Below, piece by piece: positions 10,834 to 21,922 of a stretch of 48,669 bases of DNA. The translations under genes were made by a program, and so were the position numbers. The stretch is from positions 1 to 48,669 of the forward strand of contig NW_014013593.1 of NCBI RefSeq assembly GCF_000611645.1, in the 5' to 3' direction. The notes under the pieces were generated by a model that saw only the letters and a list, made by a program, of their open reading frames with translations, ran no database searches and had not been told where the DNA came from. How positions within the stretch are numbered: position 1 is the stretch's first letter; every line of letters begins with the position of its first letter. The DNA comes from Monoraphidium neglectum (lineage: Eukaryota; Chlorophyta; Chlorophyceae; Sphaeropleales; Selenastraceae).

Positions 10834-13800
10834 ATGGGTTCATGTGCTTCGCGGCAACGGTGTGACGAACAGGCACCTGCAAGGTTCTCCACTCAGCGCC
10901 GCCCCTTCACCCACCACCTGGACACGACGGTGTGGGGGCACACCTCGCTGCATGAAGAGGGGCGCGCTGCTGGCGGCGCAGCGCATGGTGCACGCGGCGC
11001 GCCGTTCGACAATCCGCAGCCGCCGAATACGCAGGTGGGTACATCTGCGGCGCGCGCGCACGTGGCAACAGTCACGTCCGACCTCTCGCTCTGTCAGCTG
11101 GCAGTATTGCTGCGGCCATGTTGATGGGGCGGCGTACCACGCACGCATTCACACACGGCGCGCACATTGTCGCGCGCACGGAAATCAACACACACTCAAT
11201 GGCAGGGCGCCGCCACCCCAGCGCTCCCGCCGACCGGCGATGGCCTGCCCACCAGCGCCAGCGGCAGCCGGAGGGACACCCTCAGCACCACGCGGACTCT
11301 GAGCTCCAGCTGTCCCAGCACTCGCCAGTCCTCGCGGCTCTCCGCCACCGCTCTGAGCGCCACCACAGCACCCTCAGAAGCGTCTGCTCACTGGAGCTTC
11401 AGCTGCTTGTCATGGCTTCAGAACACAGCGGACACCCCGGCCGAGGTGCGCTTGTGTGGGGGGTTGGCAACTACGCAGGTGTGCGCGTTGCCGCTCTCCA
11501 CTCCTCATTGCACCTGCAAACGCTGCACGTACAAACCGTCTCACGTGCATATATGCGCCACAGGCTGAAGAGTCTCCGAGCACGAGCCTGCTTCAAGGCG
11601 CCCTGGCTGGTGGCAACGCCGCCCTCGCAACTGGTGCTGCAGATGTCAGCTGTAATGACCAGCACCTGCAGCAGGGCGTTCTTGCAATTAGGCGAGAGTG
11701 CGTACAAGGCAGGGCCGAGGTGCTGCATGGTGTCTTCAACAACACGCCGGCCGCCATCAAGGTTGGCGGGCCTGGCACCTGTGTAAAGCGCATGGGCGGG
11801 GGCGCAGAAAGTGGGGCCGTCTGGTGCATGCACTTGATGCGAAAACATGTGCGATGTCCGTCTCGCAGTGCATGAATGCTCTTTGCTGCGCCAGGGCTTG
11901 TACAATGTGTCATATTATTAGGCCATGACCTCACCCCTCCCAAATCACTCCTCTCCTCGTCCACCGCTCCTCAACCTCGCAGATCATGTACACCGGCAAC
12001 TCGCAGGCAAAGGTGGACCTTGTGTTTCGGTATGGTTCGCCTGAAGTGCTGCATTTGACGTCGTTTGCTGTTGAGTCGCCCCTACATGACGGCCGCCGGC
12101 TGCCTTGCGCTCACTTGCTGTTCTTGCATTGTACCAAGCTCACGCCTTTTCGTCGGCCGCGCTTCGCTGCCCCGCTTCCCCCTTCCGCGCGTTCCCGCCA
12201 ATTCTATCCTTGCCTCACAGGCTCTGCGCCACGCAGTAGAGATGGCGGTGCTGTCCAGCGTCCGGCACCCCAACATCGTCCAGGCCTACGCGTGTATGCC
12301 CGATGTTGCCCTGGAGACAGGTGAGAAGCAGTGGGCATTATGTGCGCACTGCCAACTACGTTGGGGACTCATTGCAGTCGCTTTGGTGCATTGAATTTGG
12401 TGGTTGAAAGCTATTGACCAAATGTGCGTTCAGTGTGGATGCCCACAACCAGACCTCCACCCAATCATTCACAGAAGCCTCGGCTGTGATCACAGGCGAG
12501 ACGAACGGGACCCAGGTGCTGCGATTCCGCAACCTGCTGCCCAATGAAGTGTGCCTGGATGCCACTGCCTGTGACATCATGGTCATGGAGGTGTGTTGTG
12601 TGTGCACGCGCACATGCATGCGTGTGCGCGTGCGCGCAAGCGCATGCACAGATTTATCTGCATGCACAAGCCAGGACCTGCCTCTGCAGAATTATGCGCG
12701 ATACTGGTATTGTTGCATGCCCAACCCTAGCCTCCGGCAATCAGACCCCACTCGGTTGATACAATATCCGCTTCGTTCCCTCGCAAACCTACCGCCCACT
12801 GTTGGCCCCCAAACAGCTGTGCGACCGCGGCACCCTCAAAGACGCCCTCGCGCAGGGCGCACTGCCCGCCGCCGCTGCAGCCTTAAGCACGGCTTCCAGC
12901 GGGGGAATCACGTTGCTGGAGGCGGTGCTGGGCCTTTTGATTGAGATGGCGGCCACACTCCACTATCTGCATCAAACGCAGGTGGTAAGTTGCCCTTAGA
13001 TGACTCGCACCATACCTTTGCGGCGGCAGTACTGGAATATGTGCTGCTGTTGCCTGTCCGTTAGCCACTCCTCGGCACTGCAAGGTCTCTCAGGCCAAAC
13101 AGCACCCCCGCCCCTGCCCACTGACATTGCACGTCCACCAATGGTGCATCCCTACCCCTGTGCCTCCTGTGTCCCCCGACCCGTTGGCTCCCAGGTTCAC
13201 GGCGGCGTCAAGGCAAGTGCCCTGCTGCGCGCCATCGAGCACGGCGTTGTAGCGCCTCACCAGGCAACCGCTTGGGGCTGTGCGTACCTGGCACCGCTGC
13301 CGCAGTCCCCGGCTGGGGCTGCCCGTTCAGCGTTGCAGGGTGGGCTTACTTCACGATCGCCTGGGCGGCCTGCGCCTGCCTGCGCACTGATCGTACCCTG
13401 CCTCCTGCTGCCTGCTCGCTCCTGCTCGTCCGTTTTGTCAGGCTGAGAACATTCTGCTCAAGTCGGATCTGGTATGCCCTCTGGGCTTCAAGGTCAAGGT
13501 GGGGCCACCACACCATCGCAGCTGCGACCGCAGCTTCGTTCATCAGCGGCGCTGGCGCTGCCAGCCAGCATTCTCTGCTGGCATACCTTGTGCTCGTGCT
13601 CATGTATTGTGGTTGTTCACGTGCCCGCACAGCCTCGTGGCACATCACCCACCCTTTCACGCACTCTGCATTGACCCACATGCAATGCAACCGCCTGCAT
13701 CACTGCCCCTTGGTGCAGCTGGCGGGCTTTGGAAGCGCGAAGATCCTCGGCCAAGGCAGGGGCGACATCGGCCTGCAGCGCATCTCCTGCTACGACGCCG

Positions 13801-14268
13801 ACATCGCTCGCGCAGATGACGTGTCGGCTTTTGGTGTGTGAGCGTGCTGCCCCTGTGGATGTGCACCCCCCTGATGCACGCAACCACGCTGCTTTGATCT
13901 GCAGCATTGTCATCAGGACGGCCAGCTGCAACCCATCCTGCGTAGCTGCGCGTGCGGGCCACCAACCAGAACCAGAAGCTTTGCTGAGTGGGCCGCCATC
14001 CCCCTCGGCCTCGTCCGCAGGCACCCTCATCCTGGAGACCCTACAAGCATGCCTCGGCAGCGGCGTCAGCGACGGCCAGGATCAAGACCTAACTTCGGCC
14101 TCCCAAACGCCGATCAAGGGCGTCAACTGCCCGTACAGGGCTCTTGCGGCTGAGTGCATGGCAGCAGACCCCTTACGGCGGCCTTGCATGTCCGAGGTTG
14201 CGGACAGGCTCGAGGCGCTGCTGCTGGCGGCCACTGTTTTCAAGTGCCCGCCTCACAATCTGCTGTGA
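10834..14268 (+). CDS. Membrane-anchored protein-kinase-fold protein, predicted pseudokinase, copy B
   Basis: Tandem paralogue of the gene at 4133-7779. Exons: 10834-11034, 11206-11445, 11564-11761, 11983-12012, 12221-12320, 12496-12590, 12817-12984, 13195-13212, 13442-13498, 13719-13833 and 14021-14268, giving 489 residues. All intron phases match copy A, and exons 3, 4, 6, 8, 9 and 10 have exactly the same lengths. The start MGSCASRQ again fits myristoylation plus palmitoylation. Kept: ATP-anchoring lysine in PAAIK (K213), alpha-C Glu (E230 in AVEMAVLSSVRHPNIVQAY), Lys and Asn of the catalytic loop, and DPLRRPCMSEVADRLEAL. Lost: HRD reads HGG (346-348) and DFG reads GFG in LAGFGSAKIL (372-374). 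The segment after it has no APE motif. Exon 1 and exon 2 have drifted most between copies. Conserved structure with open frames argues that both are real genes, not decayed pseudogenes. Substrate or partner cannot be read from the sequence. Confidence 0.82.
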
Positions 14269-17123
14269 TTGCACTCCAGCTCGCCATTCTCTGCTGCGTG
14301 GACCTGTAGGCCGGCGCTCTACCAGGGATAGTCTGAGGCCCGCGCTTGGGCCTCTTCAGCGTCTCATGCAATCTGCTGTGATTTGCCCCCTCCCTCGTGA
14401 AGCCTTGGGCTGGGTACCTGCAACTACTGAGCAGGCCCTTGCATGCGCGGTGCTGTGCCGCAACGTGCTTCAAACGCCATGGCCCTAGGCCGTCAACCTA
14501 CTTCCTCAGCCGCCTGGATTTTTGAGCATGATTTTGTGCGTGCGGCTCATGGCTCCAAGTCCTCAACAGCCCTTGCGCTGTCCCGTCACCTCGCAAAGCC
14601 CATGGCCTCCTTGATAGAACCGGCTGCATACTCTCAACCCTTGACCGCCATGTGCTCAGGCGTGTTCTACTTCTCTTATGCCGCAGAGCCTCGGTGGGGC
14701 TGGCGGTGCGCCCTGCCTGACAGCTTCGCGCCCGTGCCTGCCCCCCTTCGCCGTCGTGCACGCACGCACGCCCCCCACAAGCAGCCGCCCTCCTGCTCGG
14801 ACAAGCAAGTGGGTCGCTGCGGGAGACGCACGATGCGTGCACGGCGTGCTGGCCCGCTCAACGGGTTGTTTCTTCGCTCTGTATCTGACATGATGATGGC
14901 ACACCAGCGGCGAGCAGTGCTTGGCCCAGCCGCTGCACTAGTGCGCGGCGCCAAGCTGTGCCGTGATCCCGCACGGATCCTTTGGCTGCAGATGGCGGGA
15001 GCACACGCCGAACTTTTGAAGGGCTGCTAGGGTCGCGCCATGCGGCAAGGGCCACACATGCGCGCGCCCTTTGTGGCCACTGGCGGCACTTGTCTTTCTT
15101 TCGCGCTTGCCATGCACGAGTGACGTGGGTGGCAGCATGGGGTCGCACAACACCTATCCCAGTCATCACCGTCATCACCCAGGTGCACCAGTGCCTGCTT
15201 CCCACCCAAAATCCAATCGGTTCACTCACATCTCTAGCTCTCACTTGGGTCGGACAGCCACTGGACTGGCAAATGTGGCCTGTTTGCACAAACACCCGTA
15301 CTCGTCCCAAAACGAGGCAGACAACCCCCCACCTCTAGAAGAACCCCGCAATATCCAAAAACCCCCTTGCTGGGGACCAATGCGATCCGGCGCGATGGCC
15401 TCATCTACCCTGCACTTGTGTCCTTACCACGTGCCCGGCTGCTCCCTTGGTTGCTGGCCGGGACACGTGCTGTGCGTGCTGCGCGAGGCTCGCCTGCGCC
15501 AGGCGTCGATACTACGTCAAGTGCTTTGCAGAGCAGGTGCACGTTCAATACTTCTGTGCCCAATAAGGGGACGAAACCAAGCACCACTCAACTGGCCCCC
15601 AAGACTTTCGCCCGTATTGCATGCGCCACTGTTGAGCGCACCGTCCACTCAATCAGCGCGCACTGCGCGGGGACGCAGTCGCCCGCAGTCGCGGTGTTAG
15701 GTGAAAGCGGCCCCCGCGCCCAGCGCGCCGCCCCGTTTTTGCGCAACAAGCGACCCTTTTGGGCTGCAGCGGGTCACAGAGCTCATCAATCCGTGTTGGC
15801 TTTGCAACAGTGCCTTGCATGGCATGCGGAGGTGGGCAATGATCCATCAACGTGCCCCCTCCCATCTTTCAATAGAGATACCCAGCATTGACTCCAGCCG
15901 CTTTCGCGGGTCAGACTGCCCCGCCGTGGGCCCACAATCACGAAGCCGTCTGTCCTTGGACGACCCTCCGTATGTCATCTGCTGTGAGGCCACAGCGCGA
16001 ACGCAGTCAATGTGGCGCTGTTTAGCAGCAACCATCACTACCGGGTGCTGGTATATCTGCTGCCAGTGTCTGTTTTTTCCTCACCCCTTCGCCGCAACCA
16101 ACCGCACACTGAGCCTGGCACCACCTATCCACCATGGTCCCAACCCAGCATGCCCCTCCCCTTTGTTGCCATGACACCTCTTTGCGGTGCCTCGAGACAG
16201 CATCACAGCCGTTCGCACGCCCTATGATCGCAGGGTAGAAATCCTGGCTGTGCCGCCGGTCAATGGTGACTGAGCTTGCATCAAATGAGCCGGGCGTGCA
16301 TTGGTTGTGCGGCGCAGGAGGCCCGCCAGCGCCTCGAGCGCAGGCTTGCTTGCGATCAATGCAGACAGATGTGCTCAATTTCCAGGGGTGGGTGCGATGA
16401 GGCCTTGGGGCCGCTTGGCGCCTGATTTGTGGCGTCCGCTCATTGGCTCCAGCGCAAGCATTAGGGTCCCCCACAATCCGCCAGAAGCCTCCGAGGTGCG
16501 CCGCCAGCGCTCCACGCACGCTTGGGGTAAGTTGGCTTTGGCTGAGGCGCCGTGCCATGTGCCGGCGGTTTGCGCTCCCAGTTTTTCGTTACTCATCGAA
16601 ACGGATTGGGTTGTCTGATGAAATGTCGGTCCTAAAAGTGGCCAGTGGCTTGGTGGCGCTACGGCTCAACAGCAGTAAACCCGATCGCATGTGTTTAGCA
16701 ACAAGGCTGCAGCCAGTAACGTGACACACAGGTGGTGCGTGTCCAGCCGTGAGGATCAAATGGGGCAGCTAGAAGTTGGCAAGGATGCAAGTAAGTGAGG
16801 GCCCAAAGACCTCTGTTGCCTGATGATGAATCACGCGCCCAAACCAAACGCAAGTTGGTTGGGACAGCAGCGGGGCACTACTCGTCAGATCGCGTGGCAT
16901 GACGCCTGGGGCATGAGAATCGCCGCCTGATGCACCTGATGCTCCTGGGTGAATCTGCACGATCACGGATAGAGCTGCAACTACCAGGCTAGTGTCAAAC
17001 GCAGCAGAGTGCTGCATAGTGCACATGCTCATAGAAATTCATCAGCCATGAGCAGCTGACATCAGGGCCAAGCCAATGGACGAATCACAGGGTTTTCCTG
17101 CTAGCGTTTTGCAGCATGCTGCT
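14269..17123. other. Spacer between pseudokinase B and the J-protein gene
   Basis: About 2.9 kb with no supported gene. The part 14880-15640 matches the spacer after copy A in several islands. Open frames here (for example 15367-15891, +) have no domain I recognise. 16740-17123 should contain the 3' end of the minus-strand J-protein gene; I found no clear TTACA (TGTAA on the minus strand) there. Confidence 0.5.
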
Positions 17124-18746
17124 CTAACCCGACTGGTGGTGGCTCTGCGGTCCCACGTGCTTCTGCTCTGGCCGCTGCCCCTCGTTTTGTGGCTCTTTGC
17201 GCCCCAGATGGTCATGTCCCTGATGACACCATTGCCCGGTCCATCGCTCCTCAAGCTGACCCTGCGGCTGCTGCTGCTGCTGCTGCAGCAGCAGCTGTGC
17301 CTGCTCCTGAGCCTCCAGCTGCTGCTGCTGCCGCTGTGGCACGCCAGTCAGCGGCGGCGGTTGCCGCTGCTGCCCCTGCTGCTGCGGGTTTTGCTGCACT
17401 GACACCTGCACGTGCTCTTGCCGCGGCAGCTGCTCCCCCTGCTGCTGCTCCTCCTCCTCCTGCTGCTGTTGCCACTGCCACTGCCGCTGCTGCTCCTGCT
17501 GCCGCTGCACCTTGCAGCGCGACGGCGCCATGCCCAGCCCATTGACTGTCAGGACGAGCTCATGGAAGCGCGTCACATACTCCTGGCAGCAGATGATCGA
17601 TGGTGGCAAGGCAATCTTGACAAGCCAAAGGGGTGCTGGGAGGTTCTAACGCAAACACATCAGTCATAACAAGCAAAGCGATGGGCAGGCCGACAGTGGA
17701 GTGCAGGCCCTCGGTGTTTCAAGGGGTTGTCACCACTGCCGAGGCGCGTTGATGGGGGGCGGAGCAGGGGGCGCGCGTACCTCCGCATCAAGCAGGTGCA
17801 GCAGCTGCATGTCGTACGCGCTGCGGCGCTCGGAGTCCATCAGGGCTGTAAGGGGGGCAGGGCAGCCGCCCCAGAGGATGCAGAACGGGAGGGATGCGCA
17901 TTACAGCACCTGGGGGTGGGGAGCGCGCGGCTGCGACGCCAACCCCAGGCCTGCAGCCCTTGCGAGGGCGAGCCTGCTGCACAGGCCGGCTGGGTTGCCC
18001 AGCTCGTGGCGGGCGGTGTGCAGGTTGGGTGGGCGGGAGCGGCGCAGCTGCGGGGAAGCTGCTCACTCTCGTATGCCTCCTGGATGTCCTGGAAGCGCCG
18101 CTGGGCGGCGCCGCTGTCGCCGCCCCTGTTCCGGTCGGGGTGCCACTCCTGAGGGCGTCGTTTGGGGTCGCGCCGGCAAGCGTGTGATTGATTTTGCGGG
18201 TGTCACCCGGTTCTGATTGGCCCAGGGGATTTGAGAACGCACAGGCTTGGGGCCCCGACCATGCTCGCCCAGCCGTCAGGTTGCCTGCACAGCTGCCAGC
18301 AAGGCTGTCGTGCTGCTGGGCTGTTTGGGTGGGTGCGTGCCATCGCTCAGGACTGCAGCGACGGCGGCGCAGAGCATCAATTGGGGCTGAAGCGACGGCG
18401 GCGGAGAGTGCGACCCTGATTCGTTTGTTGACCCAAACACCTTGGCCAAGCGGATGTAGGCGGCTCTGATCGCATCGTCCGCGGCTGCGGCCGAGGGGGC
18501 AGGCGCCCGGAGTGGCGCCAGATCGCGCCAGATTAAGCTGATGGCTTCAGGGAAGCACGGAGCAGGCGGCGGCAATCATACTGCCTGCCCTTGCCTCGCG
18601 ACCGCTCAGCGCAGCACTTCCTTCCCCACGTGCCCCACGTGGCATGCAGTGCAAGCCGCCGTTTGTTTGGGTTCGGACGCGTGGTGCTCACCTTGCAGAT
18701 CGACCCCCAACCGCTCGTACAGCGTCGGCTTTGGCGCCGCAGCCAT
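17124..18746 (-). CDS. J-domain (DnaJ-like) co-chaperone with Gln-rich tail
   Basis: Predicted Hsp70 co-chaperone of 234 residues. Minus-strand exons in order: 18746-18692, 18484-18441, 18148-18067, 17845-17781 and 17582-17124, all phases agreeing. The start MAAAPKPTLYERLGVDLQ gives J-domain helix I. DDAIRAAYIRLAK is helix II. EWHPDRN holds the HPD loop (residues 36-38) needed to stimulate Hsp70 ATPase. QRRFQDIQEAYETLMDSERR is helices III-IV. After the J-domain a short conserved block, YVTRFHELVLTVNGLGM, precedes about 115 residues rich in Gln and Glu with scattered Pro. The Gln codons are mostly CAG, seen as CTG on the plus strand. The family has many members; I cannot say which class, and no transit peptide is obvious, so a cytosolic or nuclear location is inferred. 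The gene is head-to-head with the DUF3067 gene. Confidence 0.85.
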
Positions 18747-19463
18747 ATTGCCCGTCCAGCCTCCCAGCCTCACTGCGCCCGCCCGCCCGCCCGGGCCGCC
18801 AGGGCTTCTCGCAGCGCCATTGCGATCGCTGCTTGATTAGGGGGAGGTGCTACGGGCAGCGTCTGCCTTGTGGCTGTGCCGATTCAAGCCCCTGCGAAAG
18901 AGGCCCGAGCATGTGTGTGGGGCGCCCGACGCCGCTGCGTCTGATTTGCACAAGTCTGCCAGCGCTCCTGCAACGCATAGTGACGATGCAGAGGCTGCTT
19001 CACGCATACATTGAACGCTCACTCCGCCTGCCTGCTGGTGGGGCACTTGCAGGTGTCCCCGCAGTGGGCGCAAATCAGCGAGAGCATGTCCACAAACTGC
19101 GCACATTGCAGAGTGGAAAATCTTTATTGTTGCAGCGTCAATCGTATGCAACTCTAGTCAAGGGATGTGGAGATCTAGTGCAAGGTCGCTTCGTGGCACC
19201 AGGAGCCATCAAGGAGTCAGCAATGGCATCGCATCAGGCTGCCGAACTTTTTGTGTGCAGCGAGTGAGGCCGCTCGACTACTGCGTGCGAGCCACAGCCG
19301 CTGGTGCGTCGGCGTGGTATCGTAGTCCACACCACCCAGTTCTGCGCGTTGCACGCCAACCAGGCTTGCTGTATCTGTGGTGATATTCACACACATTGGA
19401 ATGAATATGAATACTACAATGTGCTAGCTTGTATTTCCACCCACCTCTTTGCCGGATTTGCAG
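18747..19463. promoter_or_regulatory. Divergent promoter region, J-protein (-) and DUF3067 gene (+)
   Basis: The start codon of the J-protein faces the plus-strand DUF3067 gene across this stretch. The first exon of the DUF3067 gene, with its expected transit peptide, must lie here and has to end in phase 1, but I could not choose among several ATG/GT combinations. Confidence 0.45.
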
Positions 19464-20740
19464 ACGACGCGGGGAACGAGCCCAGCACCAGCAGCAGCGG
19501 CGCCGGCGGCGCCGGCGGCGCGGCAGACCCTGAAGCCAGCAGGCAGGCGCTCGAGCGCCTTTTCCGCGGCGGCGGCGGCGCGCTGACCGGGCCCGAGCTC
19601 ACGTCCCTGATCCGCAGCAAGTGGGGCGGCCGCAGCTTCGAGGCGCGGCTGGCCAAGCGAGGCAGCAAGATGTACCTCCACGTTAGTCATGAATCAGTTG
19701 GACGGGGTCGGGTGGGGCTGCAGAGCCGGAGAGGGTCCTCAACGTGAATCAGGCTGCAAGGGTCGCAGCGGCTCTTGCCAGCATCACAAACAGACTGTTG
19801 ACCCTCTGCAGACTAAATGCAATTTCCAAACCCACCCACTGGGGTTGAACGCAGCGCCTGCCAGCTCAGCGGCGGGGCGGCGATACCCACCGGATGATGC
19901 ACGTGCAGCGGCCGCCTGGGGCGCCTTCTTCATGCACCATGACGCGCGCCCCTACCCCTCGCGACAGATTATGTGGAAGTTCCTGGAGCAACAGTCATTC
20001 CACATGACCCGCGAGGAATATGATGCACAGATGGCCGCGGTGCGGCCCCCCCCCCCACCCTCCCTCCGCAGCGCAGCAGCGGCCGCGGCGTCGCTTGCGC
20101 GTGTGCCATAGCGCTATTGACCTTGTGGCATCGCAGCATGTGTGTGCATGTGTGTGAGTGTGTGTGCGCGCGCGCGGATGTGTGCTCGTGTGCACCACTG
20201 AGAAATAGACAATGCAGGGCCGTGGAGCCAATGATTTTATGACAGAAAACTGCAATCGCCGGCGGCGCAGTCCAGCTGGCAGCACCCCTCGCTAGCCGCT
20301 GAATGCGTCCCATAGCAACGCCCGCCGGCCGGCCCTTGTCGCACCTTGCCAGGTGGCTGACGTTGTGTCAGAGTGGGGCGCCGCCGACATAGTGCGGCGA
20401 GCCATCGAGGCCGACAAGTCGAGAGGTGCGGGCCGCCGCTTGGGGCGCTGCGTTGACGCCGCCTTTGTCCACCGACGCGCGCGATCCGTATCACTCGTGA
20501 GGCGCCTCTGTGTCGGACGCGCGGCTGGCCGCTTGCAGCTGGTGGGCATCAGCTCCTGCCTCCATGCGTCCCCGCTATCGCCCCGCACATCACCTCCGTG
20601 TGCACGCAAAAGCCAATCCAGATTTCCACGCCCATCTCGCCCCAGGCCCTGGCTACACGGCGGGCGGCGGGGCTCGTGCCGTCAGCATCGCCCTTCCCGT
20701 GGATACTGGCGGCGCGCGCAGCAGGGAGTGGCGCTACTGA
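19464..20740 (+). CDS. DUF3067 family protein, probably chloroplast (5' exon unresolved)
   Basis: Homologue of a small family of unknown function shared by cyanobacteria and plastid-bearing eukaryotes. Visible exons: 19464-19681, 19968-20039, 20353-20425 and 20622-20740, with phases 1/0, 0/0, 0/1 and 1/stop. Family landmarks in order: LTGPELTSLIRSKWGGRSFE (matching the cyanobacterial start with KWGRSYD), GSKMYLH joined to IMWKFLEQQSFHMTREEYDA, then VADVVSEWGAADIVRRAIE, and a terminal GARAVSIALPVDTG ending in SREWRY. The last exon's frame was fixed by phase and by the family's AVSI..L ending. Residues before the core (Gly/Ser/Ala-rich) look like the end of a transit peptide, which is an inference. 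The start codon is upstream of 19464. A TGTAA signal lies at 20856. Confidence 0.75.
20139..20195. repeat. GT/GC-rich simple repeat in a DUF3067 intron
   Basis: Interrupted GTGTGC tract within intron 20040-20352. No coding role. Confidence 0.75.
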
Positions 20741-20855
20741 CGTGCTGGGGGGTCGCAGGCGAACGGCGACGCACCGCTCAGGGCCAGCTGCCAGTGTTTG
20801 TACAATATTGGGTCGTCAGAGGGGAGCTAGGATGTTACATCGTTACATGATGTGG

Positions 20856-20860
20856 TGTAA
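20856..20860 (+). terminator. TGTAA poly(A) signal of the DUF3067 gene
   Basis: TGTAA about 115 bases after the stop codon at 20740, a normal position for a short algal 3' UTR. Confidence 0.6.
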
Positions 20861-21198
20861 ACGTTCTTCTTTACTGGCAGGCACGCAGGCGGGCACCGCA
20901 GGACAAAGCAGCCACGGCGCGCCTTGCACAGGGGGCTGCCAGCAGGCCAAGCGCTTGCTGCAAATATAACGAATTGCTTAGCGCGAGCATCTGCGATAGC
21001 TTTGTGCGCAGGGTACGCCTGAGAAGGTCTGTGCTAGCTGTACGGCCACCGCAGCACGGCGGCGCGGCCCAAAAGAATGTGGAAAGGCTGCTGGATAGAG
21101 GGTCATGGCACGCAGGTTTCGAGGGGAGAAGGCTGTCCTGCAATCCTGACACGGATCAGATTGGATCAGAACCTGTGTGCGAGGGGCGGGTGGGTGGG

Positions 21199-21246
21199 CG
21201 GGGGTTGCAAAGCACACGTGTGGGATCAGAGAGGCAAGGCTGGGCT
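21199..21246. repeat. 48-bp direct repeat, left copy, abutting the gap
   Basis: Runs from CGGGGGTTGCAAAGCAC to GGCTGGGCT and is identical to 21668-21715. It stops exactly where the Ns begin. Confidence 0.9.
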
Positions 21247-21651
21247 NNNNNNNNNNNNNNNNNNNNNNNNNNNNNNNNNNNNNNNNNNNNNNNNNNNNNN
21301 NNNNNNNNNNNNNNNNNNNNNNNNNNNNNNNNNNNNNNNNNNNNNNNNNNNNNNNNNNNNNNNNNNNNNNNNNNNNNNNNNNNNNNNNNNNNNNNNNNNN
21401 NNNNNNNNNNNNNNNNNNNNNNNNNNNNNNNNNNNNNNNNNNNNNNNNNNNNNNNNNNNNNNNNNNNNNNNNNNNNNNNNNNNNNNNNNNNNNNNNNNNN
21501 NNNNNNNNNNNNNNNNNNNNNNNNNNNNNNNNNNNNNNNNNNNNNNNNNNNNNNNNNNNNNNNNNNNNNNNNNNNNNNNNNNNNNNNNNNNNNNNNNNNN
21601 NNNNNNNNNNNNNNNNNNNNNNNNNNNNNNNNNNNNNNNNNNNNNNNNNNN
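21247..21651. other. Assembly gap (405 N)
   Basis: Run of undetermined bases, followed on the right by 15 G residues (21652-21666). The true content is unknown. Confidence 0.98.
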
Positions 21652-21667
21652 GGGGGGGGGGGGGGGT

Positions 21668-21715
21668 CGGGGGTTGCAAAGCACACGTGTGGGATCAGAG
21701 AGGCAAGGCTGGGCT
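21668..21715. repeat. 48-bp direct repeat, right copy
   Basis: Identical to 21199-21246. It follows the G run after the gap and continues into unique sequence at 21716. Confidence 0.9.
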
Positions 21716-21922
21716 GCGGGGCGCACCAGTGCGGCCGCGGCGAGCGGACCTCAAAAGACCCGCACACGCACGAACCATACGCGCCTGGCAGCGACACCAG
21801 CGCCGACAGCGCATGACTCGTCCAGATATGCGAGACCTCGTGCCAAATGACAAATGCACAGCCCTCACAAACCTCAAAAAGCCACACCAGGCGCAAAGTA
21901 AGCTGGATAAAAAATGGCGCCC

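Larger units (their letters stand above)
20861..21922. other. Intergenic stretch with an assembly gap
   Basis: It holds the 3' flank of the DUF3067 gene, the gap and its repeated flanks, and the 3' flank of the minus-strand gene ending at 21923. I see no gene. Open frames across the run of Ns are artefacts. Confidence 0.7.

Noticed and set aside
12007..12029. Longer version of exon 4 in pseudokinase B ending at CG|GTATGG
   Set aside because: That donor would leave phase 2 and throw the next exon (HAVEMAVLSS) out of frame. The donor at 12013 gives the same 30-nt exon as copy A.
15367..15891. 174-codon plus-strand frame downstream of pseudokinase B
   Set aside because: No domain, and the matching spacer after copy A does not keep the same frame along its length. 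Only short islands match.
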